A stretch of DNA of 64,000 nt from Pseudomonas paracarnis (GTDB lineage Bacteria; Pseudomonadota; Gammaproteobacteria; Pseudomonadales; Pseudomonadaceae). The notes under the pieces were generated by a model, which saw only the letters and a list, made by a program, of their open reading frames with translations, had not been told where the DNA came from and did no database searches. This document shows positions 44,401 to 54,035 of the stretch, in pieces (positions within the stretch are counted from its first letter, which is position 1; each line of letters begins with the position of its first letter). Where the stretch lies: NCBI RefSeq assembly GCF_904063055.1, contig NZ_CAJFCN010000003.1:496001-560000 (forward strand), given 5' to 3'. The translations under genes and the position numbers were made by a program.

Positions 44401-45138
44401 ATCGACGAAAAACTCATCAGCGCCCGTGCGGTGTTCGGTTTCTGGCCGACCAACCAGGTGCAGGACGATGATCTGGAAGTGTACGGTGACGACGGCCAGC
44501 CCATCGCCAAACTGCATCACTTGCGCCAGCAAATCATCAAGACCGACGGCAAGCCGAACTTTTCCCTGGCCGACTTCGTCGCGCCCAAGGACAGCGGCGT
44601 GACCGACTATATCGGTGGTTTCATCACCACCGCCGGCATCGGTGCCGAAGAAGTGGCCAAGGCTTACCAGGACGCCGGCGATGACTACAACTCGATCATG
44701 GTCAAGGCCCTCGCCGACCGTCTCGCCGAAGCCTGCGCCGAATGGCTGCACCAGCAAGTGCGTAAAGAGCACTGGGGTTATGCCAAGGACGAGCAACTGG
44801 ACAACGAAGCACTGATCAAGGAGCAGTACAGCGGCATACGCCCTGCCCCCGGCTACCCGGCGTGCCCGGACCACACAGAAAAGGCCCAGCTGTTTCAACT
44901 ACTGGACCCAGAGGCGCGTGAAATGCACGCCGGGCGCAGCGGCGTATTCCTGACCGAGCACTACGCGATGTTCCCGGCGGCGGCGGTCAGTGGCTGGTAC
45001 TTTGCCCACCCACAGGCGCAGTATTTTGCGGTGGGCAAAGTCGACAAGGATCAGGTGACCAGCTACACCGCACGCAAAGGCCAGGACCTGAGCGTCACAG
45101 AGCGCTGGCTGGCGCCGAACCTGGGTTACGACAACTGA
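41428..45138 (+). CDS. metH: Cobalamin-dependent methionine synthase
   Basis: 1236 residues with all four modules. The homocysteine domain has zinc cysteines at ~250 (GLNCALG) and 313-314 (GGCCGTT). The methyltetrahydrofolate domain ([16 protein letters not shown]...) follows. The B12 domain has the lower-ligand His at ~761 in DVHDIGKN, and the C-terminal activation domain has [15 protein letters not shown]. It methylates homocysteine to methionine using B12, which the cob genes in this window help to supply. The start at 41428 (MPDRSARLQ) fits the family N-terminus; an in-frame ATG at 41407 is possible. No cobalamin riboswitch precedes it. Confidence 0.96.
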   Translation: MPDRSARLQALHQALKERILILDGGMGTMIQSYKLEEQDYRGKRFADWPSDVKGNNDLLVLTRPDVIGGIEKAYLDAGADILETNTFNATRISMADYGMEELAYELNVEGARLARKVADAKTHENPAKPRFVAGVLGPTSRTCSLSPDVNNPGYRNVTFDELVENYTEATKGLIEGGADLILIETIFDTLNAKAAIFAVQGVFEELGVELPIMISGTITDASGRTLSGQTTEAFWNSVAHAKPISVGLNCALGASELRPYLEELSNKANTHVSAHPNAGLPNEFGEYDELPSQTAKVIEEFAQSGFLNIVGGCCGTTPGHIEAIAKAVAGYAPRPIPDIPKACRLSGLEPFTIDRRSLFVNVGERTNITGSAKFARLIREDNYTEALEVALQQVEAGAQVIDINMDEGMLDSKKAMVTFLNLIAGEPDISRVPIMIDSSKWEVIEAGLKCIQGKGIVNSISMKEGVEQFIHHAKLCKRYGAAVVVMAFDEAGQADTEARKKEICKRSYDILVNDVGFPPEDIIFDPNIFAVATGIEEHNNYAVDFINACAYIRDELPYALTSGGVSNVSFSFRGNNPVREAIHSVFLLHAIRAGLTMGIVNAGQLEIYDQIPAELRDAVEDVVLNRTPDGTDALLAIADKYKGDGSVKEAETEEWRGWEVNKRLEHALVKGITTHIVEDTEESRLSFARPIEVIEGPLMSGMNIVGDLFGAGKMFLPQVVKSARVMKQAVAHLIPFIELEKGDKPEAKGKILMATVKGDVHDIGKNIVGVVLGCNGYDIVDLGVMVPAEKILQVAKEQKCDIIGLSGLITPSLDEMVHVAREMQRQDFHLPLMIGGATTSKAHTAVKIEPKYSNDAVIYVTDASRAVGVATQLLSKELKAGFVEKTRLEYIDVRERTSNRSARTERLSYPAAIAKKPQFDWSSYTPVKPTFTGAKVLDNIDLNVLAEYIDWTPFFISWDLAGKFPRILTDEVVGEAATALYADAQEMLKKLIDEKLISARAVFGFWPTNQVQDDDLEVYGDDGQPIAKLHHLRQQIIKTDGKPNFSLADFVAPKDSGVTDYIGGFITTAGIGAEEVAKAYQDAGDDYNSIMVKALADRLAEACAEWLHQQVRKEHWGYAKDEQLDNEALIKEQYSGIRPAPGYPACPDHTEKAQLFQLLDPEAREMHAGRSGVFLTEHYAMFPAAAVSGWYFAHPQAQYFAVGKVDKDQVTSYTARKGQDLSVTERWLAPNLGYDN

Positions 45139-45154
45139 AGGCCTGCCCGGCTCG

Positions 45155-45685
45155 TTACCGCCGTGTCGACGGCCCCGGTTGCGGCGATGCCGGACCGGGT
45201 CGTGGCGCTACGGTGACAGTTGCCTGTAATGCCTGCACCTCCTTAACAATTGTCGGGACAGCCCCAGCAAACGCTGGCCCTTGATCAGCCGTCGCATACC
45301 GGTACGCCTGGGTATCGTGCAGTGGTTCGAGCAGATGGAAAAACCGCTCATGCCCCGGCTCATCGGCCAGTTGTTGCCATAACTGCCGCCTGGGGACGGC
45401 CAGGTCCTGCGGTGGTCGCTGTACTTGTCGCCAATGGCAAAATACACACAGCCTGTCAGCCTGATTTTCATCAGGCTCATTCCCGCACATAACCTGAAGT
45501 CGCTGCCGGTTGCTTGTCAACGAAGCGCTGGGTGGGTAGATCAGACATTCGGTCATTCCTGTGATTGGGAATGACAGAACATCACCCTCCAGACGCTGCT
45601 CGGTGGTGAATATATACGGTGCAGGGTCGTTAGCACCCCAACTGATAGGCTCGCGGTAATCACCTACCGCACCCGCAATGACCAA
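45155..45685 (-). pseudogene. Fragment of a large toxin/NEL-type effector-like protein
   Basis: An open frame of ~176 codons whose only possible early starts are non-ATG. It contains GDYREPISWGANDPAPYIFT, NRQRLQVMCGNEPDE, ADRLCVFCHWRQV and LADEPGHERFFHLLEPLHDTQAYRYA. From memory this last part resembles the region just before the catalytic Cys loop of NEL-type E3 ligase effectors and related giant toxins of Pseudomonas. The catalytic CGD-type segment is absent and the frame ends in a Pro-rich tail. It lies head-to-head with the next giant toxin gene. I read it as a decayed remnant; a small intact gene of unknown role cannot be excluded. Confidence 0.45.
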
Positions 45686-45771
45686 ATGCGATTTCCTGTG
45701 CCGGACCGATTCCCGGTCAGCTGGGCCGGCAGCTCAGAACAACCGGTTTTACACAGGAAACGGATTTCGTC

Positions 45772-48700
45772 ATGCCCGAACCCATTACCCCCGCGTCAAC
45801 CCTGGCCTTTCGCCAATTACCCGCCCAGGCCGTACATGCGCGTTTCGCCACCCGCCCAGCCTTGTATTCAGTGCTGTTGAACGCCCTGCGCGAGCGTATT
45901 CTGGAACGCTACCCGTCGTTGAAGCTGGACTGGCAGACGGTCAAACTGGCAAGCCCTCAGCCATCCGGCGGTTACGCCTATCCTGCATTGATGGAAGTGG
46001 CTATCGCCCATGTGCTGAACCCGCGGACGCTTGACCTGCACTCCGTGCGCGAGCGTCCCTACTTCCTCACCCAGACGCCACCCGAAGTGATCAAGCCCGA
46101 GGGCCTGCCGGGTCTCGACATGCAAGTCATCGCACAGATCATCGACGAGCTGCCAGCCTCGCTTTATCTGTACATGCAGCATGAACTGGCCGACTACTGG
46201 AGCCAGGTTGACGAGCATGGCAACAGTCGCTGGCAGTGGCTCAGCGAGTTCCTCAACGGTCGGATGACCGCCGCGGCGGCGGGTCCTTCAACCCTGACCG
46301 ACACGCAGCGTGACATGTTGGCGGTGGTCGCCGCCTGGCCGGCACAACGTGAGCGCCTGCCCCGCTCCTCACCGGCCACCTATGTGTATTTCATAGAAAC
46401 CACGCTCGCCGACGCCGGCGAAACCGTGCGCGTACTCACCCCAGATCTGCTGCTGGTACGTGAAAAACAGCTGCTGCTGTACAGCGTGGCCGGCAAGATC
46501 GACGCGTTCGACTCACTGGCGGCGTTCAGCCAGGCCTGGGGCGCGAAGATGCAGGAGCAGTTCCGATGCGACAGCCTGACCTGGCGGCGCAACGAGCCGG
46601 TCGCCAATGTGTTTGAGCAACAGGCGGGGCTGATCCTCAATACACACCTGGAAGACCTGGAGACCCTGTCTTTCCAGGGTCAAGACGAAAAAACCCTTGA
46701 GCAGCACCTGGAGAAGATCACCGATCCGGCACGCTGTTTCACCGACGTCCCGATCGCCGCCGCCGAACGGCTCGATGCCGTGAGCCAGCGACTGCCGGCA
46801 TGGCTCGCACAAGCCAGCAGCGCTGATCGATTTGCCTACCACCGCCATCTGCAGGACATGGCGCAGGTGCTGCAAAAAAACCAGGGCCGCGCGTTCAACG
46901 AAGGCGTTGAAAACATCCACACGTTCAGCCGGGCCGCGCTACGCAAGCAGATGCAGGCTGATCACGGCGACGTCGACCCTGATACCGTGCTGTTGGATTT
47001 CACCGTGGCCGCCGGTTATCCAGGGGGAGCCGGAATTGTCGAGCATGTGCGCATGTCGCTGACGGAACTGGCTCTGAAGAACCTCGCTGGCAAGCCCTCT
47101 GGCACGCTGAAGCTATCCTCCAGCACGACAACACCGTTGCCAGGCTGGTTGAACGAAGATTACCTGTTGGGCAGCAGCGGCCTGATCCGGCGCGTTGATA
47201 TTGGCACTACCTACCCTGACGCTCTCAAAGAGCTGTTGTTATCCGACACCGCCGATGCCCAGCGCAGGGAGTCGCTGTTTACTCGTGAACTCAAGGTTCA
47301 TCTGCCGATGCAGGCACTGGAATACAAGATCCGCCAGCAACACGGCATGACCGTCACCGGTTATCGGTACGTCAAGGCGCTGATGGCGCAAATGCCTGCC
47401 GACAGGATCGTTGACGGCCAGGAGATCGTCTTGCGCCCGCTGGCCCTGTGCCGCAAGACCGGGGCTGCGCCGGATCAAGCCAGCAATATTTTCATCATCG
47501 AGCCACGCGATATCAGTGCGGGCCCACATTTGCTGTATCGACCTTTGTATGCCGACGCCCTGCATCAATACCCCAGCCGCCAGGCGCTGTTGCAGGCCAT
47601 TGCCCAGCCAGGCGAGTTGCAAAACAGCGTGCTGGACTGGTTATCGGAGAAAGCCCGCCCCATCTATGCCCACGGCGGTATCAAGGAACCGCACATCATT
47701 CGTTTCCTGCCCGGCGATGAATACAGCCTGGCCGAGAAACCCGCCCCGGCGACCCTGGCGGTTGATGAGGGTGCCGGTGAATGGCTGCAATCGCAGGTCA
47801 ACGGCCAACTGCTTAATCATCTGTTCGGCAGTACAGCGCGGGCGCTGGTCGATTTGGCGGACCGTGAATCAGTCTCCAACACCGAAAGCCGCTGGGCCGT
47901 CTTGATGGAAGGTGCGTGGTTGCTGTTCAACACCTTGTTGCTGCCGCTGGTACGCGGCCCAGCCATGTTGGCGGGCTGGTTCCTGGTGCTGGTCGCCAGC
48001 CTGGAGCAGGATCTGGCGGGGTTGGACAGCACGGACCCGATTACGCGTGAATCGGCATTGATCGATCTGCTGCTCAATACCGCCATGGTGTTGCTGCATG
48101 GCGCATCCGCGTCTGGCACGCCGTTACTGGAAGCTGATACAGAGGCCCGTGGTTTGCGACTGGCAGCCTGGCGCCGTGCGCCGGGCATGCCGGAACCGGA
48201 ACAACTGCCAGCGATACGCGAGGGCGTGGTGTCGCTGCCCGGTGAGCCGCCGGCGACGGGTGATACGGTGCTGGACTTCAGCCGGTCCCTGGCCAGCCCT
48301 CAAGCCAGTGAACGGCTCAGAGCGATGCTCGATATTCAGGTGCCCTGGCCCTCGTCACTGCCGGCCCCGCAAGCGAGCGGTGCACTCAAGGGCCTCTACC
48401 GCATTGACGGCGTCTGGCACGCCAGCCTTGGCGGGCTGCTGTTCCAAGTCAGCGTGACACCGGGGTTCGGCGAGGTCTACCTGGTGCACCCCAAACATCC
48501 TCAACATCCAGGCTTCAGGCTGATAAGCGACGGCCAAGGACATTGGCGCCTTGACCGCCACGCGAGGCTCAACGGCGGCATGCCCCGTGACCGATTGAGT
48601 ACCTGGCAAAAGGAACGTGCCGAACGCCTGCGGACTCTGAATTCAGAGCTCACTGCGCTCAACGCCACGATGTTTTCCTTGATGGGTGCCTCTTTTACCT

Positions 48701-50616
48701 CTGAAAGAGCCCTGACGATCGCCCGTACCAATCTGGTCGAACAGAGTAAGAACCTGCGCAAGGATTGGTTGCTGCTGGCCAGTTCCAAGAGCATTCCGAA
48801 ACTGCACGCCGAAGTGGTCAAGCGTCATGAGCAACGCCGCATTGCAACCGCACAGGCCAGGATCCAGTGGGATATTGCCCTGGACAACCAGCGCCGACAC
48901 GGGCTACCCGTTGTCGAACTGATGAAAAAAATCCAGGCCAAGGCCAACGAGCTGATGAGCCTGGATAGGACTGACCCGGCCCACGAGCGCGCGCGGGACA
49001 GGGCCATCAAAACCCTTTACAGCTTCTGGGGCGGGCTTTATGAGTCTCTCTCCCAACGAATGTCAGACACCCTTGAGACCGAGCGCGGCGAAAGTTATGA
49101 CGAGCTGAATGCGCGTACTAAGCAGGAGTTGCCCAATGACATCACCGACGCCTACGACGACTACATCAACCTGCAGAAACGCCAGGTCCAGGCGCTCGAA
49201 CACATGATCGAGCCCGCAGAAAAAATCGAGACGCTGCTCAAGGAAGCTACCCCGGCAACACGTCAGTTTTTACTGCAAGACAGACCCACCGATCAAAACA
49301 TCCACTCAGTGATCATCAAGCAACATGCGCTGCTGGTGTTTATCGACTTGGTATTAAACCGTGCGCACGGCTCAAGGGAGCTGGCGGAGTATCCTTTCGT
49401 CAGTGAACTGACCGACCCACGCACGGCAACCAGCCTGTCGGCGCATACGGAAATGATGACGACCAGCGGCTACTCGACCCTAGAGCAGATCGATGTACTC
49501 AAGAGTGTCCTGGAGCGCTATGAGCAATTGGAAAACGCCGTCAACTCATTGACTGAAATGGGTTCAGGGTTTATTCGCGAAGAATACCGCGAGCCCTTCC
49601 TGCAACATCTGGCCCAAGCCCGCACCAGCCTTGAAACCCAACTGGCCCATTCGATTCTGGTCGAGGAGGGTTTTGCCCCTGTCACGCCCCCCGACAGCGC
49701 CACGCGACTCAAAGCCTCGAGTCGCAGAGTCATCACCACCCGCGACAGGAGGACCCTGGTAGGAGACTTGCGTGTCGGCCAGCCGGATGCGCCAGGCAAT
49801 TTCGTCGATATCAAAGACCCGCTGACCGGCAAGACGCTCGCCACCTACCTTGAACACGCCAGTGAGGGGTTCTGGAATGTCGTAGAGCCAGCCCGCGCCG
49901 CACCGCCTGCTGAGGTGGCGCTTAAGCGCCCACTGAGGGCAATAGAGGCACAGGCACAAACGGTCAAAGACGAGCGCGCGGGAATTGATCGCAGTATTCA
50001 TTTTCAACAACGCAAACTCAACGACCCCAGCCGACTGGAAAGCCTGGCCCCCCATGAATGGGATGTCATGCTGACGCAACATGCGCAAAAATTCACAACC
50101 CTGGCTGAAGAACTCAAGCGCGACCATGCCACAGACGCCCGTGCCACCGAGCTGATCGACCGTTACCAGGAAGAGGCCGCCGCCGCCACCCGGCAAGCAC
50201 GCGAGGCATGCAGCCTCGGTTACAAGTTGCAGCGCCCCAGGGCAGCCCATGTGGCCTATTTATGGCGACACGGTTTTGTCGACATCAACCTGGTCCGCAG
50301 CCGTGTCCCGTTAAAAGCGGGGGACTACCTGACCGAGTATGCGATACGCGATAAAAGCAAAATCAGGGAAGGCAAACAAGGTGAGGACGCCGTGCTGTGG
50401 TACGCCCACTTCCACTACGCGACGGCCGACAAGCCGCCTGCCAGCCCTGACTTCGGGCATCTGAAAACCAAAGCTGAACGGCTGTATACCCGCAAGGACC
50501 TGATTGAGCGGGCACGTGCCGACAACCGGGCCGTGGTCAACCTGGAGAAAGCCGAGATCAAGCCGCCGCTGGACCAACAGCTATTCCTGGGTCTGGAGGT
50601 GCTCAGCCCAAGATAA
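45772..50616 (+). CDS. Giant DUF6543/dermonecrotic-toxin-like protein
   Basis: 1614 residues, no signal peptide. The N-terminal two-fifths have the alpha/beta organisation of DUF6543 proteins (AAGYPGGAGIVEHVRMSLTELALKNLAG, PLPGWLNEDYLLGS, ELKVHLPMQALEYKIR). A hydrophobic pair follows at ~711-745 and ~765-782 (LMEGAWLLFNTLLLPLVRGPA, ALIDLLLNTAMVLLHG), which could insert in membranes. Then come a long charged helical region (~950-1180, coiled-coil-like) and a C-terminal block LWYAHFHYATADKP...FGHLKTKAERLYT that recurs in this family. No catalytic effector domain is recognised. It lies between metH plus a toxin fragment and the DUF2970 gene. Likely an exported anti-host or anti-insect factor, by family resemblance only. 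Confidence 0.6.
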   Translation: MPEPITPASTLAFRQLPAQAVHARFATRPALYSVLLNALRERILERYPSLKLDWQTVKLASPQPSGGYAYPALMEVAIAHVLNPRTLDLHSVRERPYFLTQTPPEVIKPEGLPGLDMQVIAQIIDELPASLYLYMQHELADYWSQVDEHGNSRWQWLSEFLNGRMTAAAAGPSTLTDTQRDMLAVVAAWPAQRERLPRSSPATYVYFIETTLADAGETVRVLTPDLLLVREKQLLLYSVAGKIDAFDSLAAFSQAWGAKMQEQFRCDSLTWRRNEPVANVFEQQAGLILNTHLEDLETLSFQGQDEKTLEQHLEKITDPARCFTDVPIAAAERLDAVSQRLPAWLAQASSADRFAYHRHLQDMAQVLQKNQGRAFNEGVENIHTFSRAALRKQMQADHGDVDPDTVLLDFTVAAGYPGGAGIVEHVRMSLTELALKNLAGKPSGTLKLSSSTTTPLPGWLNEDYLLGSSGLIRRVDIGTTYPDALKELLLSDTADAQRRESLFTRELKVHLPMQALEYKIRQQHGMTVTGYRYVKALMAQMPADRIVDGQEIVLRPLALCRKTGAAPDQASNIFIIEPRDISAGPHLLYRPLYADALHQYPSRQALLQAIAQPGELQNSVLDWLSEKARPIYAHGGIKEPHIIRFLPGDEYSLAEKPAPATLAVDEGAGEWLQSQVNGQLLNHLFGSTARALVDLADRESVSNTESRWAVLMEGAWLLFNTLLLPLVRGPAMLAGWFLVLVASLEQDLAGLDSTDPITRESALIDLLLNTAMVLLHGASASGTPLLEADTEARGLRLAAWRRAPGMPEPEQLPAIREGVVSLPGEPPATGDTVLDFSRSLASPQASERLRAMLDIQVPWPSSLPAPQASGALKGLYRIDGVWHASLGGLLFQVSVTPGFGEVYLVHPKHPQHPGFRLISDGQGHWRLDRHARLNGGMPRDRLSTWQKERAERLRTLNSELTALNATMFSLMGASFTSERALTIARTNLVEQSKNLRKDWLLLASSKSIPKLHAEVVKRHEQRRIATAQARIQWDIALDNQRRHGLPVVELMKKIQAKANELMSLDRTDPAHERARDRAIKTLYSFWGGLYESLSQRMSDTLETERGESYDELNARTKQELPNDITDAYDDYINLQKRQVQALEHMIEPAEKIETLLKEATPATRQFLLQDRPTDQNIHSVIIKQHALLVFIDLVLNRAHGSRELAEYPFVSELTDPRTATSLSAHTEMMTTSGYSTLEQIDVLKSVLERYEQLENAVNSLTEMGSGFIREEYREPFLQHLAQARTSLETQLAHSILVEEGFAPVTPPDSATRLKASSRRVITTRDRRTLVGDLRVGQPDAPGNFVDIKDPLTGKTLATYLEHASEGFWNVVEPARAAPPAEVALKRPLRAIEAQAQTVKDERAGIDRSIHFQQRKLNDPSRLESLAPHEWDVMLTQHAQKFTTLAEELKRDHATDARATELIDRYQEEAAAATRQAREACSLGYKLQRPRAAHVAYLWRHGFVDINLVRSRVPLKAGDYLTEYAIRDKSKIREGKQGEDAVLWYAHFHYATADKPPASPDFGHLKTKAERLYTRKDLIERARADNRAVVNLEKAEIKPPLDQQLFLGLEVLSPR

Positions 50617-50668
50617 GCCGTAACCGATTGTCTATGCTCTGTACGATGACCCCGTTGACGAGGGCTGT

Positions 50669-50887
50669 ATGGACGACCCAATCGATAACAAGCCGCCGAC
50701 CTTCTGGCAGATGCTGCACAGCGTGATGGCGGCGGCTTTTGGTGTGCAAAGCGGCAAGAACCGCGCCCGCGATTTTACCCACGGCAAGCCTAGCCACTTT
50801 GTAATGCTGGGCATCCTGTTTACGGTGGTGTTTGCCTTGACCTTATTTGGCATCGTCAAATTGGTGCTGCACCTGGCCGGGGTTTAA
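50669..50887 (+). CDS. DUF2970 small inner-membrane protein
   Basis: 72 residues. A soluble N-terminal half with the family segment TFWQMLHSVMAAAFGVQSGKNRARDF is followed by one transmembrane helix (FVMLGILFTVVFALTLFGIVKLVL). DUF2970 proteins have no known role. The start has GACGAGGGCTGT upstream. The stop overlaps the convergent end of the substrate-binding-protein gene by 4 bases. Confidence 0.85.
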   Translation: MDDPIDNKPPTFWQMLHSVMAAAFGVQSGKNRARDFTHGKPSHFVMLGILFTVVFALTLFGIVKLVLHLAGV

Positions 50888-51951
50888 CGCAGCAGTAGTT
50901 GCAAGCTGAACGGGTAACGGTAGGACGGGGGCTTGCCCACCGCCGACAGTGCGCGAAATTCCACCGACCGCATGGGCCCCATCAGGCGCCGTGCCTGGGC
51001 AACATCGATCAATTGGAACAAGGCCTCTTGGCGGTTGCGACCGCCAAGGGCGCCGATATCGACACCCTTGGCCTCATCATGGATCAACACCATTGCCCAG
51101 CCGCCCAGGGTGAAGTGCCCCGCCACCAGCGTACTCAGCCGCCCGTCCAGGCGTGCTGCAAGGATCTGCGGCGAACTGTTGACCGCACTGAACAACACAT
51201 CCTTGCCCGGTACCCGACCGCTGTCTTGCAGGGCCTGCATGGCGCCCAATGCCATCTCATCATTGGCCGACCACACCAGGGCCGATTGTGGATAGCGCTT
51301 GAGCATCTGCGTGGCTTGTTCGTAGGCGCGCAGGCGGTTCCATTCACCGTAGACCAACTGGCGCAGGCGCACTTGCGGATGTTCGGCCAGGGCGCGGCGC
51401 AGGCCCTGTTCACGCAACTGCGCCGCCGGTGTGGTCTTGGCACCGGAAAATGCCAGCAGGTCCAGCGTTGCGCCAGAAGCGATCGGCCCGTGTTGGCGCA
51501 ACAAGTCGGTCAACATCAGGTAGCCGGCCTGCTCGTCGTCCGCGACCATGCTGCCGATCAACCGGGTGTCTTGGTAGGCGTCCAAGAGCTGCGTCTGGTC
51601 GGGCGTCAGGGCGTTGTTGACGATCAGTAATTTCACCCCGCTGCCCTGGGCCATGCGCATGATTTGCGGGGCAACGTATTGCTCATTCACCAGCACCAGG
51701 TAATCAGGTCGTTCAGTGCCCAGCAATGCCTCTCGCGCATGGGCCAGGGTGACTTGGTTGTCACGCTCGGAATAGCGCACACGCAAATCCAGGCCGAGGT
51801 CCTTGGCGCCGGCCTGCATGAATTGCGCATAACTGACCCAGAAGGTTTCCGAAGACCGGCCAGGGTTGAGAAACACCACCGACGCAGCCTGGGCGATTGC
51901 CCCGTACGCCGACCCCAGCAACCACACACACGCCATCAGAACCTTCAACAT
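50884..51951 (-). CDS. Periplasmic substrate-binding protein (PBP1/LacI-type fold)
   Basis: 355 residues. The chosen start gives a textbook signal peptide (MLKVLMACVWLLGSAYGAIAQA). The mature part has the type I periplasmic-binding fold: VVFLNPGRSSETFWVSYAQFM, LIVNNALTP, LVWSANDEMALGAMQAL, VLFSAVNSSPQILAARLDGRLSTLVAGHF. These match ribose/autoinducer-type binders. No permease or ATPase genes are nearby, so it may serve a distant transporter or a sensor. Ligand unknown. The alternative starts at 51972 and 51993 would lengthen the signal peptide. Convergent with the DUF2970 gene. Confidence 0.82.
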   Translation of the reverse strand: MLKVLMACVWLLGSAYGAIAQAASVVFLNPGRSSETFWVSYAQFMQAGAKDLGLDLRVRYSERDNQVTLAHAREALLGTERPDYLVLVNEQYVAPQIMRMAQGSGVKLLIVNNALTPDQTQLLDAYQDTRLIGSMVADDEQAGYLMLTDLLRQHGPIASGATLDLLAFSGAKTTPAAQLREQGLRRALAEHPQVRLRQLVYGEWNRLRAYEQATQMLKRYPQSALVWSANDEMALGAMQALQDSGRVPGKDVLFSAVNSSPQILAARLDGRLSTLVAGHFTLGGWAMVLIHDEAKGVDIGALGGRNRQEALFQLIDVAQARRLMGPMRSVEFRALSAVGKPPSYRYPFSLQLLLR

Positions 51952-52029
51952 GGTTGTCTGAACCTTGAACATAGAGCGCCATGATAGTGGCAATTAGATA
52001 TTCAATCGAGGTTCAATCAACCCGCTGCT

Positions 52030-52143
52030 TTACTGGTGGCTAACCCAGAACACGGCGGTTCCCACCACCAGGATGATCAAAAATAAAATGGCCCAGGCAT
52101 CCACGGTACTGTCGGGTTTACGGGCTTTGGTGGAATTGCTCAT
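52030..52143 (-). CDS. 37-residue single-helix membrane protein
   Basis: MSNSTKARKPDS followed by one hydrophobic helix (TVDAWAILFLIILVVGTAVFW) and VSHQ. The ATG at 52143 has an excellent ribosome site (AAGAGGCGATGCG). The short charged N-terminus and single helix suggest an inner-membrane miniprotein, N-in. It precedes the substrate-binding-protein gene on the same strand and is divergent from cysI. Function unknown; reality rests on the start site and the coherent helix. Confidence 0.6.
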   Translation of the reverse strand: MSNSTKARKPDSTVDAWAILFLIILVVGTAVFWVSHQ

Positions 52144-52376
52144 CGCATCGCCTCTTGTCGGTTTTATAGGTGACTGCACTAAGACTCGATCACAGTAAAG
52201 ACCAGAGTTTTCCCTATGACAAATGTGGGTATGGCGATAACGGTTCTCATTAGTCAGTTTGGTTATTTACATATACCCAAACATCACTTTTGCGCATATA
52301 CGCAAACTGGTATCGTGCGCCGGCTCCGTTGGGAGTGCGCGGCCGTGCGCGCAGATTTGCCGAGAACAGGACCTAT

Positions 52377-54035
52377 ATGTACGTATACGACGAATACGAT
52401 CAGCGCATCATCGAGGACCGCGTCAAGCAGTTCCGTGATCAGACCCGACGCTACTTAGCAGGTGAACTGAGCGAAGAAGAGTTCCGCCCTCTGCGCCTGC
52501 AAAATGGCCTTTATGTGCAGCGCTTTGCGCCGATGCTGAGGGTGGCCGTGCCCTATGGCCAACTGACGTCGCGCCAGACGCGAATGATGGCCAAGATCGC
52601 CCGCGACTTCGACAAAGGCTACGCCCACATCAGCACCCGCCAGAACGTGCAGTTCAACTGGCCGGCCCTGGAAGATGTGCCGGACATCCTGGCTGAACTG
52701 GCTACCGTGCAGATGCACGCCATTCAGACCAGCGGTAACTGCCTGCGCAACGTGACCACCGACCAATTTGCCGGCGTCGCTGCCGACGAGTTGATCGACC
52801 CGCGGCCGTGGTGTGAAATCGTGCGTCAGTGGACCACCTTCCACCCCGAATTCGCCTACCTGCCGCGCAAGTTCAAGATCGCCATCAATGGCTCGACCTC
52901 GGACCGTGCCGCCATCGAAGTGCACGACATCGGCCTGGAGCCTGTGTACAACGCCGCCGGCGAGCTGGGTTTTCGCGTATTGGTCGGCGGTGGCCTGGGC
53001 CGTACCCCGGTGGTCGGCGCCTTTATCAACGAGTTCCTGCCGTGGCAGGACCTGCTGAGCTACCTCGACGCCATCCTGCGGGTTTACAACCGCTATGGCC
53101 GTCGCGACAACAAGTACAAGGCCCGGATCAAGATCCTGGTCAAGGCGTTGACCCCTGAGGTGTTTGCCCAGAAAGTCGATGCCGAAATGGAACACCTGCG
53201 CGGCGGCCAGACCACCCTGACCGAAGCCGAAGTGCACCGCGTCGCCAAGCACTTCGTCGACCCGGAGTACCAGGCCCTGAGCAATCAGGACGCCGAGCTG
53301 ACCGCACTCGACCAGCAACACCCAGGTTTCGCCCGCTGGCGCACGCGCAATACCCTGGCGCACAAGAAGCCCGGCTACGTGGCAGTGACCCTGTCGCTCA
53401 AGCCCACCGGTGTTGCCCCTGGCGATATCACCGACAAGCAGCTGGATGCCGTCGCCGACCTGGCCGAGCGCTACAGCTTTGGCCAACTGCGCACCTCCCA
53501 CGAGCAGAACATCATTCTTGCGGACGTTGAACAAAGCCAATTGTTCACCCTGTGGGGCGAACTGCGCGAAGGCGGCTTTGCTACGCCGAACATCGGCCTG
53601 CTGACCGATATCATCTGCTGCCCGGGCGGCGACTTCTGCTCCCTGGCCAACGCCAAGTCGATCCCGATTGCCGAGTCGATCCAACGCCGTTTCGACGACC
53701 TGGATTACCTGTTCGACATCGGCGAGCTGGACCTGAACATCTCCGGTTGCATGAACGCCTGTGGTCACCACCACGTCGGCCACATCGGCATCCTGGGCGT
53801 GGACAAGAAAGGCGAAGAATTCTACCAAGTGTCCCTGGGTGGCAGCGCCAGCCGCGATGCGAGCCTGGGCAAGATCCTCGGCCCATCCTTCGCCCAGGAA
53901 GCCATGCCAGAGGTGATCGGCAAGCTGATCGACGTTTATATCGAACAGCGTACCGAAGATGAGCGCTTCATCGACACCTACCAGCGCATCGGCATCGACC
54001 TGTTCAAGGAGCGTGTCTATGCAGCGAATCATTAA
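52377..54035 (+). CDS. cysI: Sulfite/nitrite reductase haemoprotein
   Basis: 552 residues. The sirohaem/4Fe-4S ligands are in two Cys pairs, CCPGGDFC and SGCMNACGHHH, and the substrate-binding Arg/Lys-rich segments (STRQNVQFNW, QTSGNCLRNVTTDQFAG) are present. It reduces sulfite to sulfide for cysteine synthesis. ATG 52377 (MYVYDEYDQR) follows AACAGGACCTAT. The 233-base upstream gap is AT-rich from 52250 (TTGGTTATTTACATATACCC) and probably holds a CysB-type promoter. The DUF934 gene overlaps its 3' end, as usual in Pseudomonas. Confidence 0.93.
   Translation: MYVYDEYDQRIIEDRVKQFRDQTRRYLAGELSEEEFRPLRLQNGLYVQRFAPMLRVAVPYGQLTSRQTRMMAKIARDFDKGYAHISTRQNVQFNWPALEDVPDILAELATVQMHAIQTSGNCLRNVTTDQFAGVAADELIDPRPWCEIVRQWTTFHPEFAYLPRKFKIAINGSTSDRAAIEVHDIGLEPVYNAAGELGFRVLVGGGLGRTPVVGAFINEFLPWQDLLSYLDAILRVYNRYGRRDNKYKARIKILVKALTPEVFAQKVDAEMEHLRGGQTTLTEAEVHRVAKHFVDPEYQALSNQDAELTALDQQHPGFARWRTRNTLAHKKPGYVAVTLSLKPTGVAPGDITDKQLDAVADLAERYSFGQLRTSHEQNIILADVEQSQLFTLWGELREGGFATPNIGLLTDIICCPGGDFCSLANAKSIPIAESIQRRFDDLDYLFDIGELDLNISGCMNACGHHHVGHIGILGVDKKGEEFYQVSLGGSASRDASLGKILGPSFAQEAMPEVIGKLIDVYIEQRTEDERFIDTYQRIGIDLFKERVYAANH

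Noticed and set aside
45155..45685. Intact small gene encoding an unknown secreted factor
   Set aside because: Lacks an ATG and signal peptide and resembles an internal slice of much larger toxin-like proteins, so it is reported as a fragment.
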